Assembly: GCF_030408455.1 (NCBI RefSeq)
Contig: NZ_CP046977.1
Span: forward strand, 868,001 to 932,000
Reading direction: 5' to 3'
Source: Corynebacterium atrinae
Lineage (GTDB): Bacteria > Actinomycetota > Actinomycetes > Mycobacteriales > Mycobacteriaceae
DNA: 64,000 nucleotides
The notes beneath the pieces were generated by a model, which had not been told where the DNA came from, did not search any database, and was given only the letters and a program-made list of their open reading frames with translations. The position numbers and the translations under genes are program-made. Shown here one piece after another: positions 27,207 through 35,875 of this stretch (positions are counted from its first letter, which is position 1; each line of letters opens with the position of its first letter).

Positions 27207-28669
27207 GGCTCTTCCGGTTTTAGAGTGCGTAGCACTCCCGCAGCCCCCACAGTGACCACAGCGGGTCACCACAACATATAGGGGCCCTTGGTGAGAAGAT
27301 GAAACCTCCTACAGAAACACCAACACACCAAGGACCCGCACCATGGAGCTTACGGGCAACATCATCGTCGACACCATTTGCCGCACCGCCGAACTCGGCC
27401 TGACCATCACCGATGCCGCTGATGCCGGTGATATCACCTACATCCACGCCCACCCCATCACCGTCGACCCGGCCTGCCCCGACTGCCGGGAAAACGGACG
27501 CCTGCGCGACCACGTCACCCGCACACTTGTTGACCTGCCAGCCTTTGGTTTCCCTGTACGCCTACGGGTGCGTGTGCCGCGTTTTACCTCCGCCACCAAC
27601 ACCTGTCAGCGGCGGATCTACCAAACCCCACTAGCCTGCGCACAGGCCGGCTCCTCAGTCACCCGGCGAGTAACCCGCTGGGTGTTACAGCGCCTGGCGT
27701 TGGATCGGATGAGTGTCCAAGCCACGGCGAAGGTGTTAGGCGTGGGCTGGGATCTGGTCAATTCCATCGCCTTAGATGCCTGCCGGAGCTTGATCTACGA
27801 CCAACCAGGACACTTTGACCAAGTCCGGGTGCTAGGCGTTGATGAACACGTCTGGAAACACACCACACGGCCTGGGCAGCCATCGAAATTTGTCACGATC
27901 TTCGTCGACTTGACCCCGGTCATCGAGGGCACAGGGCCAAGCAGGCTGCTTGACGTGGTGCCAGGCCGATCAGGAGTAGTGGTCGAGCAGTGGTTAGCCC
28001 AGCGCACTGAGCAGTTCCGGTCAATGGTGACAACAGTGGCGATGGATGGGTTCGCAGGCTACGCCACGGCCGTTGGCAAGCAGATCCCCACAGCGCAGAA
28101 GGTCATGGACCCGTTCCATGTGGTCCACCTGGCCGCTGAGAAACTCACCACCTGTCGGCAGCGGCTACAACGGGAAACCTCCGGGCGGCGTGGCCGGACG
28201 GGCGATCCGTTGTATAAGAACCGAAAAACCTTGCTGACCCGCATTGATTTCCTCACCGACCGGCAGGCACAGCGCTTGGAGGAGTTGTGGGACACCGACG
28301 ACGACTACGTGGTGTTAGAGGTGACGTGGATAGTCTACCAGATGATGATCGACGCATACGCTGACAAGGACAGGCGCGTGGGTAAAAGGCGGATGTGGCA
28401 GTTGCTGGCGAGCGTCCGACACGGCGTGCCCGAGGGGTTGGAGGAGGTAGCGTCGATGGGCCGGAGTTTATGGCGCAGGCGCCACGACATCGTGGCTTAT
28501 TTTGATCGGGGTGTGTCCAACGGGCCGGTGGAAGCGATCAACGGCCGGTTGGAGCATCTGCGTGGGATTGCGTTGGGGTTTCGGAATCTAGACCACTACA
28601 TCTTGAGGTGCCTGATTCACTCTGGGCAGCTACAAGGACGGATCAACGCACTCTAAAACCGGAAGAGCC
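27207..28669 (+). mobile_element. ISL3-family insertion sequence, complete
   Basis: 1463 bp bounded by 24-bp perfect terminal inverted repeats beginning GGCTCTTCCGGTTTTAGAGT at 27207 and mirrored at 28669. It is flanked on both sides by ATTAAGGG (27199-27206 and 28670-28677), the 8-bp target duplication expected of ISL3. Intact ends plus an exact duplication inside another transposase gene mark a fairly recent transposition. Contains one transposase gene. Confidence 0.95.
27343..28656 (+). CDS. ISL3-family transposase
   Basis: 437 residues, full length. N-terminal zinc-binding region (DPACPDCRENGRLRDH) precedes the HTH and DDE domain: VLGVDEHVWKH, then TVAMDGFAGYATAV, PFHVVHLAAEK and FDRGVSNGPVEAINGRLEHL near the C-terminus. 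The domain order and ending in NLDHYILRCL are typical of ISL3. The frame is intact, so the element may be active. The gene fills nearly the whole element. Confidence 0.95.
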   Translation: MELTGNIIVDTICRTAELGLTITDAADAGDITYIHAHPITVDPACPDCRENGRLRDHVTRTLVDLPAFGFPVRLRVRVPRFTSATNTCQRRIYQTPLACAQAGSSVTRRVTRWVLQRLALDRMSVQATAKVLGVGWDLVNSIALDACRSLIYDQPGHFDQVRVLGVDEHVWKHTTRPGQPSKFVTIFVDLTPVIEGTGPSRLLDVVPGRSGVVVEQWLAQRTEQFRSMVTTVAMDGFAGYATAVGKQIPTAQKVMDPFHVVHLAAEKLTTCRQRLQRETSGRRGRTGDPLYKNRKTLLTRIDFLTDRQAQRLEELWDTDDDYVVLEVTWIVYQMMIDAYADKDRRVGKRRMWQLLASVRHGVPEGLEEVASMGRSLWRRRHDIVAYFDRGVSNGPVEAINGRLEHLRGIALGFRNLDHYILRCLIHSGQLQGRINAL

Positions 28670-29049
28670 ATTAAGGGGTACGAGACCTCAAGAGTGGATT
28701 TACCTGCTGAGCAGGCTATTGGGGCGTATCGGCGGTTGCTGAAGATTGAGAAAGCGTTCCGGATGTCGAAATCGGATCTGAAGGCCCGGCCGATCTATCA
28801 CCGTAAGGCTGAGTCGATTGATGCTCATCTGTCGGTGGTGATGGCGGCGATGGCGGTGGGGCATGTGTTGGAGGAGCGCTCGGGGCTATCGCTGAAGCGT
28901 TTGGTCAGGTCATTGAAGAAGTACCGGACGTTTGAGTTGGTGGTGGCCGGGCAGAAGGTTCATGCTGCCTCGCCGGTACCGGATGAGGTGGTGGGGATTA
29001 TTGATCGGATTCATGGTCGGGGGCTTCCGCACTAATCTGACAAAAGTGG

Positions 29050-30480
29050 GCGTGTCAAGTTGTTTGTGTGCGGGGGATTTCTTACAGGTACTCCTCAAAG
29101 CGCTCCGGGTAGGCCACAGCCATCTGATTAATGGCCTGCTTCCACCCAGCAACACGCGCGCCCTCGACCAATCGACCAGCCGTAGCCGACGCACGCGCAC
29201 CTTCCTTAGCCCGCTTGGCAGCACGCCGGTCCTCAATAGTGCAGATCATCAACCACAACGTTTTCATCGCGGACTCATCATTGGTGAACTGCACCCGATT
29301 CCTCGTAGCTTTCCGCAGCTGACTATTCAACGACTCAATCGAATTCGTCGTATAGATCACCTTCCTCGCCGCCGGCGGGAACTGCAAAAACGGTGTAAAC
29401 CGATCCCAAGCATCACGCCAGACCTTCACCGACTGCGGATACTTCACCCCTAGTGCCGACGCAGCGAAATCATCCAACGCCGCTATCGCACCAGCCTCAT
29501 CCGGGGCGGTATAGATCTTCTTCAACGCAGCCGATACCTGCTTACGATCGCTGTAGCTCACCCACCGGTTCGCTGCCCTGATCAAGTGCACAATGCAGGT
29601 CTGGACCATCGAATCCGGCCAGGTTGACTCCACTGCCTCCGGCAAGGCTTTCAGCCCATCACAGCAGACGATGAACACATCTTTGATACCCCGATTAGCT
29701 AGCTGAGCGCATACATGCGCCCACAAGGAAGCGCCCTCTTCCTTCGCGATCCACAAGCCCAGGATGTGCTTGACACCATCCATATCCACCCCAATGGCCA
29801 TATACGCGGACTTATTGACCACTCGTCCACCATCACGAACTTTGATGCGCAAGGCATCAAGGAAGATCACGGGGTAGAACTCGTCAAGCTGGCGGTTTTG
29901 CCACCACATGACCTCTTCAAGGACTGCATCAGTAACCGCCGAGATCGTCTCGTGGGAGATATCCACGCGCATGGCAGTGGCCATATGGTGTTGGATATCG
30001 CGGATGGTCATGCCCCCGGCGTACAAGCTCACGATCATGTCATCGACATCGGTGAGACGTCTGGAGCCTTTCGGCACCATCATCGGGGTAAACGTTCCTG
30101 CCCGGTCTCGGGGGATATCAATGGTCACTGGCCCGTAGTTGGAATCGACTGTCTTTTGGTAGGTGCCGTTGCGGTGGTTATTGGTCCCTGCCGCGGCCTT
30201 TGCTTGCCGGTCACCGCAGCCGTAGCCAAGGTGGGCGTCCATTTCGGTGTGCAGCCCCCGGGTGATTGATGCTTGGAGCATGCCCCGGACGAGGTCGTTG
30301 GCGTCGGTTGTTGATGTGCCGAGCTCGTCGATGAGTTTGGCGATTTCTGGGTTGGCGAGCAGCTTGGCTTCGATCGCGTCAATCTTGGCTTTATCAGCCG
30401 GGTCTCGTCGTGTCACGGTAGTCATTGTGGCTTATCTCCTTGTGTGGGTTGGGAACCTACACACAAACCATCTGACACCC
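29050..30480 (-). mobile_element. IS256-family insertion sequence
   Basis: About 1431 bp. The ends share an imperfect inverted repeat: left GCGTGTCAAGTTGTTTGTGT (29050 on) and right, read inward on the minus strand, GGGTGTCAGATGGTTTGTGT (30480 down). No matching 8-9 bp duplication is visible (AAAAGTGG against TCGTACGG), which suggests recombination between elements or decay of a flank. It abuts the end of the IS1634 transposase gene by 15 bases and lies just downstream of the MFS gene. Confidence 0.8.
29082..30425 (-). CDS. IS256-family transposase
   Basis: 447 residues, intact. Mutator/IS256 DDE features: IFLDALRIKVRDGG (first Asp), FIVCCDGLKALPEAV (second Asp), CIVHLIRAANRWVSY, and TTNSIESLNSQLRKATRNR with the catalytic Glu. 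The N-terminus (NDLVRGMLQASITRGLHTEM) matches the DNA-binding part. ATG at 30425 follows AAGGAGATAAGCC. Possibly active. Confidence 0.95.
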   Translation of the reverse strand: MTTVTRRDPADKAKIDAIEAKLLANPEIAKLIDELGTSTTDANDLVRGMLQASITRGLHTEMDAHLGYGCGDRQAKAAAGTNNHRNGTYQKTVDSNYGPVTIDIPRDRAGTFTPMMVPKGSRRLTDVDDMIVSLYAGGMTIRDIQHHMATAMRVDISHETISAVTDAVLEEVMWWQNRQLDEFYPVIFLDALRIKVRDGGRVVNKSAYMAIGVDMDGVKHILGLWIAKEEGASLWAHVCAQLANRGIKDVFIVCCDGLKALPEAVESTWPDSMVQTCIVHLIRAANRWVSYSDRKQVSAALKKIYTAPDEAGAIAALDDFAASALGVKYPQSVKVWRDAWDRFTPFLQFPPAARKVIYTTNSIESLNSQLRKATRNRVQFTNDESAMKTLWLMICTIEDRRAAKRAKEGARASATAGRLVEGARVAGWKQAINQMAVAYPERFEEYL

Positions 30481-30544
30481 TCGTACGGATGGAATCCAAC
30501 TGGTCAAAATTGAACTGCTTCTTGTGTTTCATCTTTCCTTTTCC

Positions 30545-31795
30545 TCAAAATCCATTACTGGTCACCGAAATATCAAGCTTCCTTCGTTTTGCTAGGCAAT
30601 AGAGCGCGACTAAAACCTGGCCAACACCAATCGCAATCAGACCTCCTCTGAGACCGAACAGGCTGACAAGTAGTCCACTGCATAAAGCGCCAATTGGCAG
30701 CAATCCTCTGGTGAAGAATCTCATTGATCCATAAACCGATGCGATACGTGACCTGGGAATGACTTGCTGCCGTATGGCAATATTAGCCACAATGAAGATC
30801 GTGATCCCTGATACGGCAGTGAACGTTGAAATCGTGACAAAGATAGAAGCGCCTGAAGCACTACGAGGCGACCATACTACTATAAGTTCACCGAGAGCTG
30901 CAGTTAGCAGAGATAGTCCAATGACTAGTGGCGCTCCTAAGCGCCCAACCAAGAATGGGGTTAAAGCTGCGCCAATTAAGCCTCCGATCGATCCGATTCC
31001 CGCGGCGATCCCAAACAAAGTAGGAGTAAGACCGAGCTCGCGGAGTATAAAAAGTGTCAGTATGGATGCTGAAGCTCCAGAAAAGAGATTAAAACTTCCG
31101 CTTGAGATTACTATAAGGCGGAGAGCTGGACTCCTCCATACAAATTTTAAACCGCTTGACACAAGGTTTCTATATTGAAGAACACTGACACTTTCACGGG
31201 TCAGGTCGTCCGCTTTGTCGGCTGACCCGCTCTCCCCAATTCTTAGCACCAGTAAGGCCGCACTCAGGAATGCGACGGCGGCTGAAAGTGCCGAGAATGC
31301 AGGGCCGGCAGATCCGACTAGTGCACCACCTAAGCTTGGTCCTACCACCTGGGCAGTCGAGTTTGATGCTTCTACCCTACTATTGGCTTGATATAGCGAA
31401 TCCTGTGACACCAGGTATGGTGTAAATCCTACATATGCGGTGTCAAATGCTGAGTTGGCACAACCAATAAGGAACGCTATCACGGCCAAAGTTGGAATGG
31501 AAAGGTATCCTGTGAAAGCGAGTACGGCTATAAGTGCAAGTAAAATACTCCTTCCGAAGTCTAGCACCGCCAGCAGGCTACGCATGGCACTTCTATCGAT
31601 AGCGGGTCCGGCGAGGATGCTTACAAATATATTGGGAATTTGAGAACATGCGACAAGAAGGCCCATTTGCTGCGCCGTGGCGCCAAGTGAGACGGCCGCG
31701 ATGATAGGAATAGCAAAAGTAGTAAGTTCACTTCCGAGGACCGAAACGGACATACTTGTCCAAAAGAGATTGAAAGAACGGCCCATCTTCTTCAT
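30545..31795 (-). CDS. MFS transporter, drug/natural-product exporter type
   Basis: 416 residues with about twelve hydrophobic helices, like the MFS_3 enterobactin-exporter group. The N-terminus KKMGRSFNLFWTSMSVSVLGSE and the loop AQVVGPSLGGALVG fit this group. Its ATGA overlaps the stop of the kinase-like gene by four bases, so it is the last gene of a five-gene operon and probably exports the product. Base composition is lower in GC than the chromosomal genes outside the island. Confidence 0.88.
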   Translation of the reverse strand: MKKMGRSFNLFWTSMSVSVLGSELTTFAIPIIAAVSLGATAQQMGLLVACSQIPNIFVSILAGPAIDRSAMRSLLAVLDFGRSILLALIAVLAFTGYLSIPTLAVIAFLIGCANSAFDTAYVGFTPYLVSQDSLYQANSRVEASNSTAQVVGPSLGGALVGSAGPAFSALSAAVAFLSAALLVLRIGESGSADKADDLTRESVSVLQYRNLVSSGLKFVWRSPALRLIVISSGSFNLFSGASASILTLFILRELGLTPTLFGIAAGIGSIGGLIGAALTPFLVGRLGAPLVIGLSLLTAALGELIVVWSPRSASGASIFVTISTFTAVSGITIFIVANIAIRQQVIPRSRIASVYGSMRFFTRGLLPIGALCSGLLVSLFGLRGGLIAIGVGQVLVALYCLAKRRKLDISVTSNGF

Positions 31796-32646
31796 GGCAA
31801 GTCGGGTTTGGTCGTAAGACGAATAATCGTCGGTGTTGTCATGAGTAGGTTGAGTCCTCTCGCCAGGTTCGCCTCAAGCCCGGAATTATCGACGCAGTGG
31901 GTCTCCCATCCCCAGGACTTTGCGGCGGCGGAGAAGTAGGAGGCAGACTGCTTTTGCAGCTGCAGGTAGCTTTCGCGGCCCCTGTCCCCGGCCGCGCCGA
32001 AATCTTCCAGAAGCCCCAGCCGGCCGGTTTCGTTCATCCGCCACGCATGAGCCAGGTTAGGGTCACCGTCAACGAAGACACCGAGGTCGGGTTGCATGTG
32101 GGCACTGCCGAATACATCGAGGATGACTCTTTCCAGCAGGTCGCAGATTGAGGTGAAACGGGGCTCGTCGGAAATCTGCCGGGCCACGAGTATCTCTTTG
32201 AGCACGTGCTTGTAGGGGAAGGTTTCTTGAATGACGACGGTGCCGGAGTCCACGAGTGGGCGGATGACGGCGTCGGTGAGCACGAGGTTGCCGGACAATT
32301 CGGACAGCGCCGCTGCCAAGGGTCCACTGCGATGTGCGCTGGTGAGGGGCATCTCCCCCAGTTTGTCTTCCCACTCGCCACTGTCCCATGTGGAGAAGTC
32401 ACGTGGGAGGGCGAGCGGATGACCAGCAAGGGTCGATCCGCCGAAGAGCAGCCGGAAGGTGTCCACCCAGAGCTCCTGGAGAGCGTCATGGGGCCAGGAT
32501 TGTCCACCTTCGCGGTTGGTGGATCGCCACGAGACCTCCTTGACGTCTACCCCTAAACCGACAAGTTCGTCTCGGAATGCCCGGGCGAGTGTCGTCTTGC
32601 CGATTCCGTCGATCCCCAAGAACGAGACGTAGGCCCCTTTAGTCAT
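31792..32646 (-). CDS. P-loop kinase-like protein (thymidylate-kinase superfamily)
   Basis: About 284 residues. Walker A GIDGIGKTT at 12-20 with start AYVSFLGIDGIGKTTLARAF matches the dTMP-kinase-like fold. The middle and C-terminus (VIQETFPYKHVLKEIL; DLGVFVDGDPNLAHAWR) are unlike housekeeping Tmk, which is also shorter. The substrate is unknown. Start at ATG 32646, preceded by GAAAGGAAG; it overlaps the methyltransferase stop by eight bases. A hand count of 32281-32340 gives 39 of 60 G/C, clearly richer than its operon neighbours. Confidence 0.75.
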   Translation of the reverse strand: MTKGAYVSFLGIDGIGKTTLARAFRDELVGLGVDVKEVSWRSTNREGGQSWPHDALQELWVDTFRLLFGGSTLAGHPLALPRDFSTWDSGEWEDKLGEMPLTSAHRSGPLAAALSELSGNLVLTDAVIRPLVDSGTVVIQETFPYKHVLKEILVARQISDEPRFTSICDLLERVILDVFGSAHMQPDLGVFVDGDPNLAHAWRMNETGRLGLLEDFGAAGDRGRESYLQLQKQSASYFSAAAKSWGWETHCVDNSGLEANLARGLNLLMTTPTIIRLTTKPDLP

Positions 32647-33370
32647 GAGCTTCCTTTCGGAAAACAATCACAAAATGCTGATCCTTCATGTTAAATGGCG
32701 CGCCTCTCATGTTAGAGAATACTTTCTCGCAAATCAAACCAAACTGCCGTCCGAGGTTGATTAATTCATGGAGAGAATACAGTCTGAAAGATAAGGTGCC
32801 TACGTCTACCAAATGCCCTTCCTCTATGTAGGAAAATTGCATCTTTCTCCTACTTAGAGCGTGATCAAACGCGTATTCCTTAATTATGAAAGTATTTTGG
32901 TCTTTATGCTCTACACTCGCCGAAGCGTCCAAATGTCCCAAACCATCTCGATTAGTTGCCTCGAGAACAAATTGTCCGCCTTCTCGTAGTGACCTACTGA
33001 TGCGATGGAGTAGATCTGCATTCTCAATATCAGTATGATATCCAAACGAGGAGAAGGCACTCAGAACCAAATTGAAGCGGTTAACATCGGAAAGAGTTCT
33101 TTCGTCCTAGAGCCTCCACTCGATTGGCAAAGAGCCACCGCGTTCCTTTGCTATGTCTAGATACTGTTTATTGATGTCGATGGCAATGACTGAATAACCC
33201 CGTCCAGCGAGCTCAATGGCCAACCGACCTCTTCCGCATCCAAGGTCCAAAACCGTTCTAAAAGAACCAACTTCCCGCTGAAGCCAGTCAACCTCTACTG
33301 TTGTTCGCTCAATCTTATTGTCAAGCTTTGCGTCAGCAAAATTGCTAGAAAAAAAATTATTTTCAAACAT
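32639..33370 (-). pseudogene. class I SAM-dependent methyltransferase with in-frame amber codon
   Basis: One frame from 33370 to 32639 encodes a methyltransferase, interrupted only by TAG at 33107-33109. Before it: SAM motif I VLDLGCGRGRLAIELA and motif II SVIAIDINKQYL. After it, without frame change: DERTLSDVNRFNLVLSAFSS, then GGQFVLEATNRDG. Full length would be about 243 residues. In homologues this site is a normal residue within the D-x-R segment. A TTG at 33068-33070 could at best start a C-terminal fragment lacking the SAM site. A hand count of 32881-32940 gives 24 of 60 G/C. Confidence 0.8.
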
Positions 33371-33390
33371 ATATTACTATCCCTTCTGGG

Positions 33391-34614
33391 TTATTTTTCC
33401 CCAAATATATGAATTGCGCGGAGAACGTATTCGTCGATTACTTCATCCGAAACGTTGTGGAAATGTTTATCCGGAAAGCCTATGGTCCGAGATGTAAGGT
33501 GCATAGCATTAGGAAATTCGTTAGCAGGGTTCAGCGAGGGGTGGAGCTCTGCAAGGGATGTCTGATGCAGGGGACGGGTGCTTGGGATGCTTACCTTAAG
33601 TCCCGCGGTGCCCATTTTCTTCACTGCGTTCGAAGGGGAGTCGCACTGGAGCTCCTCATCATTGTAAAGCGCCTTGTACCCGTACCATCCGCCTCTTGAA
33701 GTTCCCAACTCTTGCATTGGAGGATAGAACCCTTTGACACCCTGAAGCCCTTTTGATAGGCGGGTCAAAGATCGGCCTCTCCTAGCAATACGTTCATCTA
33801 GGGTTTTTGCATGGCTTAGAGCAAGGGTGGCAGCAACTGGATGCATACGCAAGTTCAGGCCGCCGCCAACATCTCCGCCATACTTCTGAAATGAGGAGTC
33901 CGTGAGGTGTTCTTTGGCTCTTTCGTGCGAGTGGCCGAGGGTAAGCGCTCGGTAGAATATATCTCGGCTATTAGTTAGTAGCAACCCTCCCATACCTCCT
34001 GTTATCATTTTCTGACCACCAAGGCTAAAGCAGCCTACTGTGCCGATGGCGCCAGCCTTTCCTATATCGGTCCAGGCTCCATGTGATTGAGCTGCGTCCT
34101 CGATGACAGGTATACCTCGTTTTGATGCAACTTGCATTACGGTACTCATGTCTCCTACGAGTCCGAACATGTGCGAGACGACTATCGCCGCAGTATTGGG
34201 TCCGATTCTCGATTCGAGATGCGGTATCGAAGGCTTTGTTGAGTCTATTTCGCAGTCATAAAGAACTGGAACCGCCCCCAAAGAGAGCAAAGGGGTGGCC
34301 GTAGCGTGAAAAGTATAAGTCGGCAACAATACCTCGTCGCCCGGACGTATTCCTAACGCCACGTATGCGGAATGTAACGCAGCGGTGCCGCTGCTTACCG
34401 CCAGCGCAAATTTGACCCCAAAATAAGTCCTGGCCCAATTCTCTAGATCGAGAAGACGGGGATGATCGCCGAAAGCGAAAACATCTCCCGCCCTAATCAT
34501 TCGATCGACCTCTCTCGCTACGGCAGAGTCATATACTGGCCATGCAGGCGGTAATGGGACAGGTGTACTGCTTTGAAGAAGACGGTTACCTACTGATGAA
34601 TGGTATTCTTTCAT
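33391..34614 (-). CDS. DegT/DnrJ/EryC1/StrS-family PLP aminotransferase
   Basis: 407 residues, normal for the sugar/cyclitol aminotransferase family. Landmarks: ALAVSSGTAALHSAYVALGI, IEDAAQSHGAW, and CFSLGGQKMITGGMGG with the PLP lysine. Family members transfer an amino group from Glu/Gln to keto-sugars or cyclitols. It sits 3 bases after the SDR gene, which could make the ketone. ATG at 34614. The exact substrate is not predictable. Confidence 0.9.
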   Translation of the reverse strand: MKEYHSSVGNRLLQSSTPVPLPPAWPVYDSAVAREVDRMIRAGDVFAFGDHPRLLDLENWARTYFGVKFALAVSSGTAALHSAYVALGIRPGDEVLLPTYTFHATATPLLSLGAVPVLYDCEIDSTKPSIPHLESRIGPNTAAIVVSHMFGLVGDMSTVMQVASKRGIPVIEDAAQSHGAWTDIGKAGAIGTVGCFSLGGQKMITGGMGGLLLTNSRDIFYRALTLGHSHERAKEHLTDSSFQKYGGDVGGGLNLRMHPVAATLALSHAKTLDERIARRGRSLTRLSKGLQGVKGFYPPMQELGTSRGGWYGYKALYNDEELQCDSPSNAVKKMGTAGLKVSIPSTRPLHQTSLAELHPSLNPANEFPNAMHLTSRTIGFPDKHFHNVSDEVIDEYVLRAIHIFGEK

Positions 34615-34617
34615 GTT

Positions 34618-35418
34618 CTAGCGCCCAAAACTCACTGGAAGTCCGCCATCTACAGCGATGATGGCGCCAGTAGTTGCTCGACTCCAAGGGGAAACCATGA
34701 AAGCTAACATGCGGGCAACATCTTCTGTGGTAACGGTTACTCCGAGCAGCGTTCTCTCTGCATAGAAACTCCCTAGATCTTGTGGGGAAATACCATGGTC
34801 TTCCGCCTTTGCTCTTAGGAGATCTGGTTCCCAGAAGTCAGAGTCTTTTAGAACCGCTCCTGGGTTGACCACGTTTGCTCGTATTCCAAATCGTCCTCCC
34901 TCGAGTGCTATGACTCGTGCTAGCTGGAGTTCGGCTGCTTTCGCTAGCGGATATGCGCCAAACCCCGTGCTAGGGGCAATTGAGGCTTTTGACGCTACGT
35001 AGACGAGAGAGCATTCGAACTGTTCAAGAGCATTTTCAACATGACGCTTAAGTACGGCTTGGGAGAGAAGGAGGTGTAAAACTACGTTGTTCTTCATTGC
35101 CAAATTAAAGTCATTGATTTGGGTGTTTCTTAGAGTTCCGCGACCATTGGACCCGGCGGCAAAGACCACCCCATCTAGTCTCCCGTGTGTTTTAACTGCT
35201 GTTTCGAGGACCTTTTCGGCCACATGTTGGTCTGTGAGATCTCCGGATAATGCTATACACGAGTGGCTACCGATGGTGGCCACTACCTTCTTAAGGTTCC
35301 GCTCATGGCGGTCGACTAAGACCAAATTTACGCCGCTCTGTGCGAGTAGCATTGCTGTAGCTCGCCCAATGCCAGAAGCTGCACCCGTCACGCATACGGT
35401 GAAATTTGGGAAAAACAA
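34618..35418 (-). CDS. short-chain dehydrogenase/reductase
   Basis: 266 residues. Cofactor motif TGAASGIGRA at 11-20, then VVFAAGSNG, the catalytic Ser in YVASKASI and AYPLAKAAELQLARVIALEG with the YxxxK pair. The C-terminal part (GIRANVVNPGAVLKDSDFWE; TTGAIIAVDGGLP) resembles the dehydrogenase domain of rhamnulose-phosphate aldolase/alcohol dehydrogenase fusions, pointing to a sugar- or cyclitol-type alcohol. Start is TTG 35418 after AAGAGG. First gene of the operon. Confidence 0.88.
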   Translation of the reverse strand: MFFPNFTVCVTGAASGIGRATAMLLAQSGVNLVLVDRHERNLKKVVATIGSHSCIALSGDLTDQHVAEKVLETAVKTHGRLDGVVFAAGSNGRGTLRNTQINDFNLAMKNNVVLHLLLSQAVLKRHVENALEQFECSLVYVASKASIAPSTGFGAYPLAKAAELQLARVIALEGGRFGIRANVVNPGAVLKDSDFWEPDLLRAKAEDHGISPQDLGSFYAERTLLGVTVTTEDVARMLAFMVSPWSRATTGAIIAVDGGLPVSFGR

Positions 35419-35589
35419 GGAGGCCTCTTATATTGCGAGCCACTGCAGCTAACGTAGTTGCAGATTTACAGATTAAAAGATTTGCAATTTCGCACATGGT
35501 ATCACAGAGGGGTGGTGAAGACCTACGATTTGCTTTCGGATGACGAAAATCAGGGAAAAATTATTGTTTTATAATAAGTAGTTTAGATA
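35419..35589 (-). promoter_or_regulatory. upstream region of the biosynthetic-type operon
   Basis: 171 AT-rich bases between the SDR start and the IS3 left end. An imperfect 30-bp dyad beginning TTGCAGATTT and ending GATTTGCAA spans 35458-35487, a possible operator. The operon promoter should lie here on the minus strand, but I cannot choose hexamers confidently. The region is cut off abruptly by IS3, so more distal control sequence may be lost. Confidence 0.4.
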
Positions 35590-35858
35590 TGTCATGTTTC
35601 GTGTTTAATGGAGGGTGCAAACCTGCACATCCTCAAGGAATCTATCAATGCCTAAGAAGTACCCCGACGAGCTCAAAGCACGCGCCATCGAACTCGTCAT
35701 CCATGCCCAATCCGACTCAGTCACCGCACGCGGTGCAGCCGGTCGGGTAGCTGAACAACTCGGGCTCAACCGTGAAACCCTGCGCAGCTGGGTCAGCGCC
35801 CACAAAAAATCTGGTGCCACCACCGTCGATGAGTCCCTCGATCTAGAGGCAGAAAACC
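35590..35858 (+). mobile_element. IS3-family element, left part
   Basis: Starts with terminal repeat TGTCATGTTTCGTGTTT at 35590, which matches the inverted IS3 right end at 36164 (TGTCAAGCCCCGGGTTTTG) in a shared TGTCA-G-CG-GTTT pattern. Contains most of orfA and is then interrupted by an ISL3 terminal repeat at 35859. The rest of the element is scattered over the next 2.5 kb. Confidence 0.75.
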
Positions 35859-35875
35859 GGCTCTTCCGGTTTTAG
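35648..35875 (+). pseudogene. IS3-family OrfA, truncated by ISL3 insertion
   Basis: Starts MPKKYPDELKARAIELV, the IS3/Tn3-type helix-turn-helix OrfA, with ARGAAGRVAEQLGLNRETLR as the HTH. After LDLEAENR the frame enters the ISL3 terminal repeat and stops in it (LFRF). Normal OrfA would be about 100 residues and shift into OrfB. Not functional. Confidence 0.85.

Larger units (their letters stand above)
27199..28677. repeat. 8-bp target site duplication flanking ISL3
   Basis: ATTAAGGG at 27199-27206 and again at 28670-28677, immediately outside the ISL3 terminal repeats. Reading across after removing the element and one copy gives continuous IS1634 transposase sequence. Confidence 0.95.
26039..29035 (+). 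pseudogene. IS1634-family transposase, frameshifted and split by ISL3 element
   Basis: Three collinear pieces of one transposase. Piece 1 (26039-26383) starts MSPYICTVTTASGATAV, the usual IS1634 N-terminus. Near 26350-26385 the frame changes, since the continuation DQVFADLVMARIVQPGS is in the other frame used by piece 2 (26380-27206, with YDVTTLYFET and ADAGMFSAGNK). An ISL3 element interrupts at 27206/28670, after which piece 3 (28677-29035, including MSKSDLKARPIYHRK) resumes in frame and ends HGRGLPH. Excising the insert and one target copy restores GIKG-YETS. Inactive as it stands. Confidence 0.85.

Noticed and set aside
33107..33109. TAG decoded as pyrrolysine
   Set aside because: No pyl genes are visible and the methyltransferase is not of the methylamine type.
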